Positions 42,971 through 51,120 of a DNA stretch of 64,000 nucleotides are shown piece after piece. Source of the DNA: UBA8524 sp964215915 (GTDB lineage: Bacteria; Bacteroidota; Bacteroidia; UBA8524); NCBI GenBank assembly GCA_964215915.1, contig CAXPEB010000080.1:1-64000 (forward strand). Reading direction: 5' to 3'. A model generated the notes under the pieces. It searched no databases. It was not told the DNA's origin and worked only from the letters and a program-made list of their open reading frames with translations. The translations under genes and the position numbers were made by a program. The stretch's first letter is position 1. The number at the start of each line of letters is the position of its first letter.

Positions 42971-44239
42971 TCAAACAAAGCCATGCAGAATGGCCTTTGC
43001 ATAATTCTCCCAGCTCATTTCTCTGGCAGTTTCATCAATATGTTCGCGGGGAATAGGCTCATCCAGGAACCTCGCCATAGTATTTTTCATGGACTCCAGA
43101 TCACGGTCTTCAGCCAGGTAACCGTTATACCCGTCGCGAATGGTTTCCGGAAAATGTCCGACCCGGGTTGCCAATACCGGCAAACGGAAATTATAAGACA
43201 GGCTTTCCACTCCCGATGGGGTGGCGGTGAGATAGAATAATAAGATACAATCCGACACCTGGAAATAACGGTGTACCTCTTCATTGGGCACAAACTGGTT
43301 GAACACCTTCACATCAGGCACATTCAACTCTTCGATCAAAGCCAGCGGGTTATAGTCTTGCTCGTTATCGGAATTACGCAATACCAGCCTCTTGGCCATA
43401 CCAAACAGGGCACTTTTCAGCCGGGTACTGAACTTCTTCCCATCCAGTGTTTTCCAGAAAGACTCCCCTACCACCAGCAGGGAAATATCATCTCTTTCCT
43501 TTCTGAGCATGGAAAAGGCTTCGATTGCCTGATGCAGCCCTTTGTATTTTCGGATGAATCCGAAAAACAGGAATACATGCTTGTTCAAGCCCCACTCCTG
43601 CTTTTGCCGACTGATATCGAACGCGGGGTCCGGTTGGTAGAGGTCGTAAATGGGGTGATACAGTTTGATAACCGTCCTTCCTTCTTCCCGCTTCCCACTC
43701 TCATTCACAGAATAGCGGTGTTCCGGAAAGGTTTGCTTCAACTCCTCCACAGTCTTATAGGCATGGGCCACAAAGGTGCTCGGGGTTTTCAGTCCGTAAC
43801 GGGTAAACCACTTATCTATAGAGCTGGCCTCTTTCTGTACGACCAGGTGCAGGTCGAAGATCACTTCTATACCGCTTTTCCGTAACCGGCGTGCCATCCA
43901 GCCCATGGGCAGTCCCTGTAGGGCAATAGCCCATTGAAAGACCGCCATATCGGGTTTCAGGGATTTGATCAGCCTAACGGTAGCTGACCAGGAAAACGGG
44001 TTATTGTAATTGGTGAGGTAATGTACCTGTATGGATGTGCCTTCGATCAGGCTGCTTTTGCTGCTCCTGTCGATGAAATCTCGGGGAATAATGGCAGGGT
44101 ACTGTTGAGTCCAGCTGACAATATGCACTTCCGCACCCAACGCATCCATGGCCCTGGCCAGAGAAGTATTGTAATTGGAGATCCCGCCTTTGAACTGCGG
44201 TCCGGGACCGAATAATACAACCTTAGGCCTTTTGCTCAT
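42971..44239 (-). CDS. Glycosyltransferase, group 1 (GT-B, GT4-like)
   Basis: 422 residues with the GT-B plan. The N-terminal GPGPQFKGGISNYNTSLARAM is the acceptor loop with GG, and the C-terminal domain carries GVESLSYNFRLPVLATRVGHFPE, the nucleotide-sugar-binding E-x7-E-like region. It would transfer a sugar from a nucleotide donor in surface polysaccharide assembly. It overlaps the epimerase gene by 17 bases, so the two are probably one transcript. The acceptor and sugar cannot be read. Confidence 0.92.
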   Translation of the reverse strand: MSKRPKVVLFGPGPQFKGGISNYNTSLARAMDALGAEVHIVSWTQQYPAIIPRDFIDRSSKSSLIEGTSIQVHYLTNYNNPFSWSATVRLIKSLKPDMAVFQWAIALQGLPMGWMARRLRKSGIEVIFDLHLVVQKEASSIDKWFTRYGLKTPSTFVAHAYKTVEELKQTFPEHRYSVNESGKREEGRTVIKLYHPIYDLYQPDPAFDISRQKQEWGLNKHVFLFFGFIRKYKGLHQAIEAFSMLRKERDDISLLVVGESFWKTLDGKKFSTRLKSALFGMAKRLVLRNSDNEQDYNPLALIEELNVPDVKVFNQFVPNEEVHRYFQVSDCILLFYLTATPSGVESLSYNFRLPVLATRVGHFPETIRDGYNGYLAEDRDLESMKNTMARFLDEPIPREHIDETAREMSWENYAKAILHGFV

Positions 44240-45281
44240 GCTGAATTCGTTTCACGGCCGCATCATACACCCGCTTCATCCCTTCTTCCAACGAGATATT
44301 CGGCTTCCATCCGTACTTCTCCTGAACATAATCCATATTCGCATAACGCGAATGCACCCCCACCGGCTTATCCAGCAAAGGCTTGATCTCCGGTTCATAA
44401 CCGGCATAACGCGTGAAAAGTTCAATGATCTCCAGGAAGCTGGTCAGCTTGCCGGAACCGATATTGATAGCCGATCCGTCGGATATATTCTCAATAGCCA
44501 TCAGGATACAATCGATACAGTCATCGATATGCACAAAATCCCTTCCCTGTTTTCCGCTTCCCCAAACTTCGAACGGGTCCTCCTTTTTCGCTGCACGGGC
44601 GGCAATGGCCGGAATGGGATAAGAAAGGTCCTGGTCTTCTCCGTAACCGGAGAACGGACGCAGGCAGGCTACGGAAACTCCATAATGTGCGGCTGCAATC
44701 TGAGCCAGGTATTCCCCGGTAAGTTTTGACCAGCCATAGGTCATGTCCGGTTGCCCCAATACCGAGTCAAATCGGATTTCACTCTCAGCCAGGGCAATGG
44801 CATGATCGGTTGTTTGTTTATTGATGGGATAAGCGGCGGAAGAACTGGGATAAACCACCCGCTGGGGCTTATACCGGCAAACCCAGTAAAAGAATTCCGC
44901 ATCGATACTCAGATCGAGGGCAACCATCATCGGGTCTCCATCAATCTTGGCTCTTCCCCCCACGATAGCGGCAAAGTGGTATACATCGCTGAAGCGGGGC
45001 AAACCCAGGTTAAACTGCTTGTTCACAAAATCGTGATCATCCGTGATGGCAGTCAGGAATCGCCTGAAGTCTCCTTTCCAGAACAAAAGCCTTCCGTTAC
45101 GGTAACTTCTGAGTCCATTACCCAGGTCCTTACCTTCTTCGTCCAGCCAGGACTCAGGCATGGTTCCCGTAGAGAGGTCATCCACCGCAAACAAGGTGTC
45201 TTCACTGGTGTTCAGTAGCCTTTTTACCAGGTTTCTCCCCACAAACCCGCATGCCCCGGAAACTAAATGTGCTTTTGTCAT
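44223..45281 (-). CDS. NAD-dependent sugar epimerase/dehydratase
   Basis: 352 residues of the extended SDR family. The NAD motif GACGFVGRNL (GxxGxxG) is at about residues 8-17, the catalytic Ser and Tyr-x3-Lys are in the SSSAAYP and YGWSKLTGEY segments. It modifies a nucleotide-linked sugar, as UDP-glucose 4-epimerase or GDP-mannose dehydratase relatives do; the exact reaction is not determinable. It feeds the glycosyltransferase overlapping its end. Confidence 0.92.
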   Translation of the reverse strand: MTKAHLVSGACGFVGRNLVKRLLNTSEDTLFAVDDLSTGTMPESWLDEEGKDLGNGLRSYRNGRLLFWKGDFRRFLTAITDDHDFVNKQFNLGLPRFSDVYHFAAIVGGRAKIDGDPMMVALDLSIDAEFFYWVCRYKPQRVVYPSSSAAYPINKQTTDHAIALAESEIRFDSVLGQPDMTYGWSKLTGEYLAQIAAAHYGVSVACLRPFSGYGEDQDLSYPIPAIAARAAKKEDPFEVWGSGKQGRDFVHIDDCIDCILMAIENISDGSAINIGSGKLTSFLEIIELFTRYAGYEPEIKPLLDKPVGVHSRYANMDYVQEKYGWKPNISLEEGMKRVYDAAVKRIQHEQKA

Positions 45282-45383
45282 GATTCGCTAACGCTAAGAG
45301 GCCGCAATATCCGTAAATTCAATTAAAATGGAGGAATACACGGCACCCATTTTATCGAGCCGGTATTGCTTTTCTTTGTATGG

Positions 45384-46820
45384 ATGAAATTCGCCCTGCG
45401 TTGGTTGGCGGGCCCTGCCCTGTTTTCCCTCCTTTTATTGTTCCGCCCACTGATGTCTATCAGTCCGGATCAGGTTTATGTATTGGCCGTAGCAGCCTGG
45501 ATGATTTCCTGGTGGATCTCCGAGTGTGTGCCCATGGGCATAACAGCCCTGCTCCCCATTATCCTGTTTCCGGCAGGAAACATCAGCGATACCGCCATGG
45601 TAATCGGGAATTATGCCAATACCACCCTCTACCTTTTCCTGGGAGGGTTTATGCTGGCTCTGGGGATTGAACGAACCGGACTGCATGAGCGGATTGCATT
45701 GGCTATCATACGCCTGTTTGGCAGCAGCAGTTCCGGACTGGTATTCGGTTTTTTCCTTTCAACCTGTTTCCTGAGCATGTGGGTAAGCAATACGGCAACG
45801 GCTCTGATGATGCTGCCCATGGCCCGTTCGGTAGTGGTTTTGCTGGAACCCGGCATGCAGAAAAACGGACAGATGGCAGATGCGCGTAATCTTTCTATCC
45901 TATTGTGTCTGGGTATTGCCTATGCTGCCAATATCGGGGGTGTAGCCACCCTGATCGGAACACCGCCCAACGTGGTCATGAAAGGATATGTGCAGGAATT
46001 GCTGGGCACCGAACTCGGCTTCGGGCGATGGATGGCTTTTGGCATCCCCTTGTCGCTCAGTCTGCTGGGGATTACCTATTTGCTTATGATGCGCTTGTAC
46101 CCGCTGAAAAACAAACGGATTGCCGGAGCGGAAACGCTCATTGCCCATAAGTGGAATGAACTCGGAAAGATGAAAGGACCGGAAGCCATTTCGCTGGGCA
46201 TCTTCCTGTTTACTGCCCTCTGCTGGGTACTGGGACCCTGGTTCAATACACTTCTCAATGCAAAAGTATTTGACGACACACTTACGGCAATACTCGGGGG
46301 AAGCCTGATGTTCGTCTTTCCGCTGGATCGCGGTTTCAGAAGTTTTATCCTGGAGCCGGGGGATATCCGCAGACTTCCCTGGGACATCCTGCTTTTATTC
46401 GGGGGCGGTTTGTCCCTTGCCCTTGGATTGAAAGTGAGCGGATGGATGGAATTGGTTGCGACTTGGTCACAAAGCCTGGAGCTTTCACCGGTTATGCTGC
46501 TCTTACTGCTTACCCTGATCATGCTGTTGCTCACGGAGCTGATGAGCAATGTGGCGCTTGCCAGCATTTTCATCCCTGTAGTGATGGGGATTGCAGAAGC
46601 CAAGGGCTATTCAGCCATCTCTTTTGCCGTGGCTGTCGGTGTGGCTTCGAGTTTTGCCTTCATGCTTCCGATCAGCACCCCGCCCAATGCCATTGTATAC
46701 GGCAGCGGATACGTCCCCATGAAGAGCATGATCCGAACAGGTATTTGGCTGAATCTGATCAGTGTAATCCTGGTAGTGCTTTTCGTTTGGCTCCTTGGTC
46801 CTTACGCCTTCGGTTCCTGA
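45384..46820 (+). CDS. SLC13/DASS family anion transporter
   Basis: 478 residues, about 11-12 membrane segments. Signature elements SNTATALMMLP and LIGTPPNVV in the first half and ISTPPNAIVYGSG in the second are the paired sodium and substrate sites of divalent anion:sodium symporters. It imports dicarboxylates, citrate, sulfate or a similar anion. The first in-frame start at 45366 is TTG; the ATG at 45384 (MKFALRW) is preferred. It converges on the NfeD gene with a 19-base overlap. Confidence 0.93.
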   Translation: MKFALRWLAGPALFSLLLLFRPLMSISPDQVYVLAVAAWMISWWISECVPMGITALLPIILFPAGNISDTAMVIGNYANTTLYLFLGGFMLALGIERTGLHERIALAIIRLFGSSSSGLVFGFFLSTCFLSMWVSNTATALMMLPMARSVVVLLEPGMQKNGQMADARNLSILLCLGIAYAANIGGVATLIGTPPNVVMKGYVQELLGTELGFGRWMAFGIPLSLSLLGITYLLMMRLYPLKNKRIAGAETLIAHKWNELGKMKGPEAISLGIFLFTALCWVLGPWFNTLLNAKVFDDTLTAILGGSLMFVFPLDRGFRSFILEPGDIRRLPWDILLLFGGGLSLALGLKVSGWMELVATWSQSLELSPVMLLLLLTLIMLLLTELMSNVALASIFIPVVMGIAEAKGYSAISFAVAVGVASSFAFMLPISTPPNAIVYGSGYVPMKSMIRTGIWLNLISVILVVLFVWLLGPYAFGS

Positions 46821-48160
46821 AGTCTTTCTACAAAGAGCAGGTTCCCGGATACTTTTTTCACCTGCACCCTATCTCCCTTGGGAATATAACCCTCAAGGGA
46901 ATGGGCTTCCTCTTCCTTGCCATCCAGTTCCACATAACCTCCTGGCCTCAGGTCGGTGAGGCACACAACCTCCCTGCCTATCAAGAGGGTGGAATCCCGC
47001 TTTTCAGAAGCAGGAAGCGCTGTCTCCAATGCGATACGGGAAAGTAAGGGGGAAGAACGGAACAGGTATTTGGTGGAGAGGAAGGCAAAAAGGACGAAAC
47101 CGAATAATCCGGCAATCACACGCCATAATGCCGAACGGATCTCGCCCGGATTGGAAACCGTAAAATCAAAAACAATGTTGTTAACTGCACTGAGCACCAA
47201 GGCCCCGAATATCAGCACCAGGCCGCTGATCCCGGCTATACCGAACCCGGGGATGACAAAGATTTCCACGCCAAGCAAAGCCAGTCCGGCGATAAATACC
47301 AGGATCTCCCAGTTTTCCGCCAGACCTTCCAGGTAGAGCGGAGCAAAGTACAACAACGCAGCCACGGCAGAAACCAATAAAGGAAATCCGATCCCCGGGG
47401 TGCGCAACTCATAATAGATTCCTCCCAGGATAAGCAGGATCAGGACGCTGCTAACAGCCGGGCTGATCAGGAAACCAATGAGCTTGTCCATCCAGGTTAT
47501 GCGCTGTTTGACCAGCTCGTATTGAGTCACACCACGGCCCTTCAGCATTTCCGCAATCGTAGCATACTTACCGTCACAAAATCCCCATTTGATCGCTTCA
47601 TCGGTGGTCAGCGTAACCACATCACCCGTGTCATTCAGTCCGGGCACCACCTTATCCCCGTCAACCATCGCCTCGGCCACTTCCGGGTTCCGGCCACGAG
47701 CAGTGGCCGTTGCACGCATTTTCGAGCGCATGTAGCTCTGGTACTTATCCGGAGCGGCAGCCCCGTCACCCGTCACTACAGTAGCAGCGCCGATGGTGGC
47801 TCCTTCCTTCATGAAAATTTTGTGACAGGCTATGGAAATCAGTGCTCCGGCAGAAGCCGCATTGTTTTCAATAAATGCATAAACCGGAATCGGAGAATTC
47901 AGAATACGGGTACGGATGGTATCTGCGTCGCTAACCAGGCCGCCATAGGTATTGAGGTGTAGAATAATAAGGTCAGCCTTCAGTTCGGCAGCTTCATCAA
48001 AGGCCTGCATGGTCTTGCGCGTCGCAGAAGGTCCGATTTCCTCAAAAATCTCATACAAATACACCTTCGGGTTATCCCCGAAAAGAGAATCGCCGGATGT
48101 CTGAGCATACACACTCAGATTTATTAACACGGCACTGATGATAACTGCGAGTCTGCGCAT
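46802..48160 (-). CDS. NfeD family membrane-bound serine protease
   Basis: 452 residues from the ATG at 48160. A signal peptide (about 1-20) leads to a ClpP-like protease domain with AASAGAL (Ser103) and a downstream Lys (about 147) as catalytic dyad. Four to five membrane segments (about 225-350) and a C-terminal OB-fold NfeD domain follow. NfeD-family proteases act on membrane-associated partners; a stomatin partner gene is often adjacent but absent here. A TAATTTCG box five bases before the ATG (48166-48173) is its probable -7 element. Confidence 0.92.
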   Translation of the reverse strand: MRRLAVIISAVLINLSVYAQTSGDSLFGDNPKVYLYEIFEEIGPSATRKTMQAFDEAAELKADLIILHLNTYGGLVSDADTIRTRILNSPIPVYAFIENNAASAGALISIACHKIFMKEGATIGAATVVTGDGAAAPDKYQSYMRSKMRATATARGRNPEVAEAMVDGDKVVPGLNDTGDVVTLTTDEAIKWGFCDGKYATIAEMLKGRGVTQYELVKQRITWMDKLIGFLISPAVSSVLILLILGGIYYELRTPGIGFPLLVSAVAALLYFAPLYLEGLAENWEILVFIAGLALLGVEIFVIPGFGIAGISGLVLIFGALVLSAVNNIVFDFTVSNPGEIRSALWRVIAGLFGFVLFAFLSTKYLFRSSPLLSRIALETALPASEKRDSTLLIGREVVCLTDLRPGGYVELDGKEEEAHSLEGYIPKGDRVQVKKVSGNLLFVERLQEPKA

Positions 48161-48165
48161 GTCCA

Positions 48166-48173
48166 CGAAATTA
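48166..48173 (-). promoter_or_regulatory. -7 promoter box of the NfeD gene
   Basis: TAATTTCG on the minus strand (one mismatch from TAnnTTTG), then TGGAC and the ATG at 48160. It lies 22 bases from the opposing TACCTTTG box. Confidence 0.35.
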
Positions 48174-48194
48174 AGCGAAAACCGCACAAGTCAT

Positions 48195-48202
48195 TACCTT
48201 TG
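48195..48202 (+). promoter_or_regulatory. -7 promoter box of the LysM gene
   Basis: TACCTTTG, a perfect match, 19 bases before the ATG at 48222. Divergent from the NfeD promoter. Confidence 0.4.
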
Positions 48203-48221
48203 TCTATTCCTAGTGCTTATC

Positions 48222-49046
48222 ATGAAAAAACTGCTCTACACCCTGCTGTTCCTGACCGGTTTTACCGGCATAAGCCTGGCGGAATACCATCCGCTCGATT
48301 CGGTCGGGTTGAAACAGATCGACGGCAAATACTACGTTCAACACAAAGTAGAAAAGGGAGAAGGCCTCTTTGCCATTGCGCGCCGCTATCAGTCCAGCGT
48401 CGACGCCATACGAAAAGCCAATCCCGAAATGGGCGACAACCTTTTGGTCGGACAGATCGTATTGGTTCCCATCAGCTATTCTCCTGCCACCCAAACGGAG
48501 GAGGAAAGCATCATCCATATCGTAAAATCCGGAGAGACGCTTTACTCCATCTCCAGGCAGTATAATGTCGGCGTTGACGAGATCAAACGCAAAAACAACC
48601 TAAGCAGTAACAACCTGGATATCGGACAGGAACTGGTAATCAAAGGCAGTAAAAAAACACAGCACACCGAAAATTACGGAGGGGAAGAACGGCCGGTAAA
48701 ACCTCAGCCCGAGGAAAGTCCCCGGCAAAATACAGCTACTCCGGGTGCTTCAGGCTACGAATACAATGCAGCTACCGGAGAAGTTAAAGAATCCGGGTAC
48801 GCTATTGTCGCCGTAAGCGAATCCATGAACCAGGAAAGAAGCTTTTGCCTTCACCCTACCGCTCCTTCCGGTACCATTATCATGGTTACCCATGCCGGCA
48901 GTAATAAATCCGTATTTGTACGTGTTGTGGGAAAACCCGGGATAACCGAGAACGGTGTAGTCATATACCTTAGTCAGGCTGCCGGAAAGCGCCTGGGAAT
49001 CGATGAGAACGATCGCGCCTCTGTGAGGCTGAACTACGCCAAATAA
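48222..49046 (+). CDS. Secreted LysM protein with RlpA-like C-terminal domain
   Basis: 274 residues from the ATG at 48222 (MKKLLYTLLFLTGFTGISLAE), with signal peptide. Two LysM domains lie at about 40-85 (VEKGEGLFAIARRYQSS) and 100-145 (VKSGETLYSISRQYNVG), which bind peptidoglycan. The C-terminal ~75 residues (CLHPTAPSGTIIMVTHAGSNKSVFVRVVG...YLSQAAGKRLGI) follow the double-psi beta-barrel pattern of RlpA, a lytic transglycosylase or septal-ring protein; the catalytic Asp cannot be assigned with confidence. The next gene starts two bases after its stop. Confidence 0.87.
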   Translation: MKKLLYTLLFLTGFTGISLAEYHPLDSVGLKQIDGKYYVQHKVEKGEGLFAIARRYQSSVDAIRKANPEMGDNLLVGQIVLVPISYSPATQTEEESIIHIVKSGETLYSISRQYNVGVDEIKRKNNLSSNNLDIGQELVIKGSKKTQHTENYGGEERPVKPQPEESPRQNTATPGASGYEYNAATGEVKESGYAIVAVSESMNQERSFCLHPTAPSGTIIMVTHAGSNKSVFVRVVGKPGITENGVVIYLSQAAGKRLGIDENDRASVRLNYAK

Positions 49047-49048
49047 GT

Positions 49049-50293
49049 ATGGAAGCCACCTGGAAGAATCGTGTTCAACTAGGTGGCTGTGTTCTCATAG
49101 GTGTCGGGTTTGTTTACCAGAACGCCACCCCCCTGTTTCTCAGCCTGGGCAGTTTGTTACTGGGCACCAGTGCACTCCTTCCCCCTTATCGCTTCAAGGC
49201 GACTCTTGTTCCGATCCTTATTGCCCTTATATGGACAGGAACTCTGCTAAGCGGTATCTGGAGTGAAAATACTCCCGTTTGGCAATCGATAATTACCCGG
49301 CAGCTTGCCTTATTGCTTATTCCTTTGGGTTACCTCAGCGGATGGACCCTCAGCCGAAAACAACAGGAAGGGGTTCACTTGTTCTGGATGAGCCTGGCCG
49401 GAGTTTTCGCCCTTTTCAGCCTGCTCCGCTATTTCCTTCATACGGATGCCATAAATGCAGCCCTGCTGGAATCGGGAGCAGTACCCATTTGGGATGGCGT
49501 ATCCTGGCCATGGAAACTGACACCCTTAAATTCCAGTCAGTTTGAAGAACGTGGGGTCAGCCATATTTACTTTAGTGTTTTACAAGCCTTTGCAGTTCTT
49601 TATGGCGCCCTGTACGGATACCGGAACAAGAAGCCGGTATACCTCGTTCTGGCTCTGCTACATCTGGTTACGCTGCACTGGTTCCTGGCCAGAACCGGAC
49701 TGATTGCCTTTTACGGGGCCTGTTCCCTTGTTTTTGTTTATGGATTGTGGCACAGCCGGCAACGCCTGAGACTGGGGCTATTGGCCCTGGTTGTTTTGAG
49801 CCTCCCCATCCTTTCCTGGTTCGGGTTTGAATCGGTCAGGAATAAGGTAAAAAACTCCCTTTCTGACCTGGAAGCCGTAGAAAGCGGCACCAATATCAAC
49901 CACCGGAGCCTGGCCATGCGCCTGGAAGCCTGGAAAACAGCCGGAGAACTGATCCGGGAAAACCCTATGGGTGTGGGTGCCGGAGATATGGATGACCGTA
50001 TGCAGGAGCGTTATGAAAGCAATGCATCCCCGCTGTGGAAAGAAAACCGCATCCCCCCTCATAACCAATTCCTGGAAACCACACTTGCCAACGGGTACTG
50101 GGCCGGGCTCGCGCTGGTTCTGCTTTTTTTAGCTCAGTTGGTGCGGAGTTGGAAAAGAAAGGACCTGTATGGATTAATTGCGGCAGGGATATTTGTTCCC
50201 GCATTCTGTTTCGAATCCATGCTGCAGACCCAACTGGGTATTTGTATGTTTCCTTTTTTGATGCTCCTTATCCCCTTTTCAGGAGCAGATTAA
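49049..50293 (+). CDS. O-antigen ligase family membrane protein
   Basis: 414 residues, about 10-11 membrane segments, with a large extracytoplasmic loop in the second half containing AMRLEAWKTAGELIRENPMGVG and PPHNQFLETTLANGYWAGL, the pattern of Wzy_C/WaaL proteins with a conserved Arg and His. It would attach or polymerise surface glycans at the periplasmic face. It follows the LysM gene by two bases and precedes a GT2 gene by 17 bases. Ligase and polymerase cannot be separated by sequence alone. Confidence 0.87.
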   Translation: MEATWKNRVQLGGCVLIGVGFVYQNATPLFLSLGSLLLGTSALLPPYRFKATLVPILIALIWTGTLLSGIWSENTPVWQSIITRQLALLLIPLGYLSGWTLSRKQQEGVHLFWMSLAGVFALFSLLRYFLHTDAINAALLESGAVPIWDGVSWPWKLTPLNSSQFEERGVSHIYFSVLQAFAVLYGALYGYRNKKPVYLVLALLHLVTLHWFLARTGLIAFYGACSLVFVYGLWHSRQRLRLGLLALVVLSLPILSWFGFESVRNKVKNSLSDLEAVESGTNINHRSLAMRLEAWKTAGELIRENPMGVGAGDMDDRMQERYESNASPLWKENRIPPHNQFLETTLANGYWAGLALVLLFLAQLVRSWKRKDLYGLIAAGIFVPAFCFESMLQTQLGICMFPFLMLLIPFSGAD

Positions 50294-50296
50294 TTG

Positions 50297-50304
50297 TATT
50301 TTCG
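50297..50304 (+). promoter_or_regulatory. Possible internal -7 box of the GT2 gene
   Basis: TATTTTCG (one mismatch), then six bases and the ATG at 50311. It lies across the end of the ligase gene, so it may be an internal promoter. Confidence 0.3.
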
Positions 50305-50310
50305 AAACCC

Positions 50311-51066
50311 ATGAATTTTTCCGTGGTGATAATCGCGTATAATGAGGCACACCGTATCGAGCCCCTGCTTCAATCCATCCGTTATGCCGGAGAAGTATTG
50401 GTGATCGACTCCCACAGTACCGACGAAACCGCCTCTCTTTGCCGGAAATACGGAGCCCGAGTATTGCAGCATGATTTCGAAGGGTATGGACAACAAAAAC
50501 AATACGGTGTTGAACAGGCTAACTACGACTGGATCTTCAGCCTGGATGCGGACGAGGTCCCGGATCCGGAAACCTGGGAGCACCTGAAAGCGTTCACGGA
50601 AAAGGAACCGGAAGTTAAGGCCTGGTACATACGCCGGCAACTGGTATTCCTTGGGAAAAGATTCCGGTTCGGAAGAGAATCGAATGACCGGCAACTGCGT
50701 TTCTTCCACCGTAAATTTGCCCGATGGTCGACCCCGGCGGTGCATGAAAGTGTGGTCACCTCGGAAAAAACCGGCACCCTGCGCGGTTATACTGCTCACA
50801 AAAGTTACGAGAGCCTGGACAATTACTTCGGCAAAATCAACAAATACACCAGCCTGGCTGCCCGTGAATTGGTGGAAAAAGGCAAAACCCGGAGCAACTG
50901 GATCAATATGCTGGGACTCGGCATCAATTTTATCAAATCCTACTTCTTTCAATTGAACCTGTTCAACGGATATCCCGGCTTTTGCTGGTCGGTGTTCAGC
51001 AGCGTTTATTCGCTGATTAAATACACCAAAGCAAAAGAATTGAAAGATAAGACAACCAATTCCTGA
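50311..51066 (+). CDS. Glycosyltransferase family 2 (WaaE/KdtX-like)
   Basis: 251 residues from the ATG at 50311 (MNFSVVIIAYNEAHRI). It is a GT-A fold with VIDSHSTDET, the metal-binding FSLDADEVPD and RKFARWSTPAVHESV, the order seen in LPS-core glycosyltransferases of the WaaE/KdtX group. It probably adds a sugar to the LPS core or a glycolipid on the cytoplasmic face. Its location directly after the ligase-like gene supports an LPS-core or O-antigen role. Confidence 0.92.
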   Translation: MNFSVVIIAYNEAHRIEPLLQSIRYAGEVLVIDSHSTDETASLCRKYGARVLQHDFEGYGQQKQYGVEQANYDWIFSLDADEVPDPETWEHLKAFTEKEPEVKAWYIRRQLVFLGKRFRFGRESNDRQLRFFHRKFARWSTPAVHESVVTSEKTGTLRGYTAHKSYESLDNYFGKINKYTSLAARELVEKGKTRSNWINMLGLGINFIKSYFFQLNLFNGYPGFCWSVFSSVYSLIKYTKAKELKDKTTNS

Positions 51067-51120
51067 CAAATGCGATCTTAGTGGTACCAAACCAAAATCG
51101 ATACAGTACCCCCATAAAAA

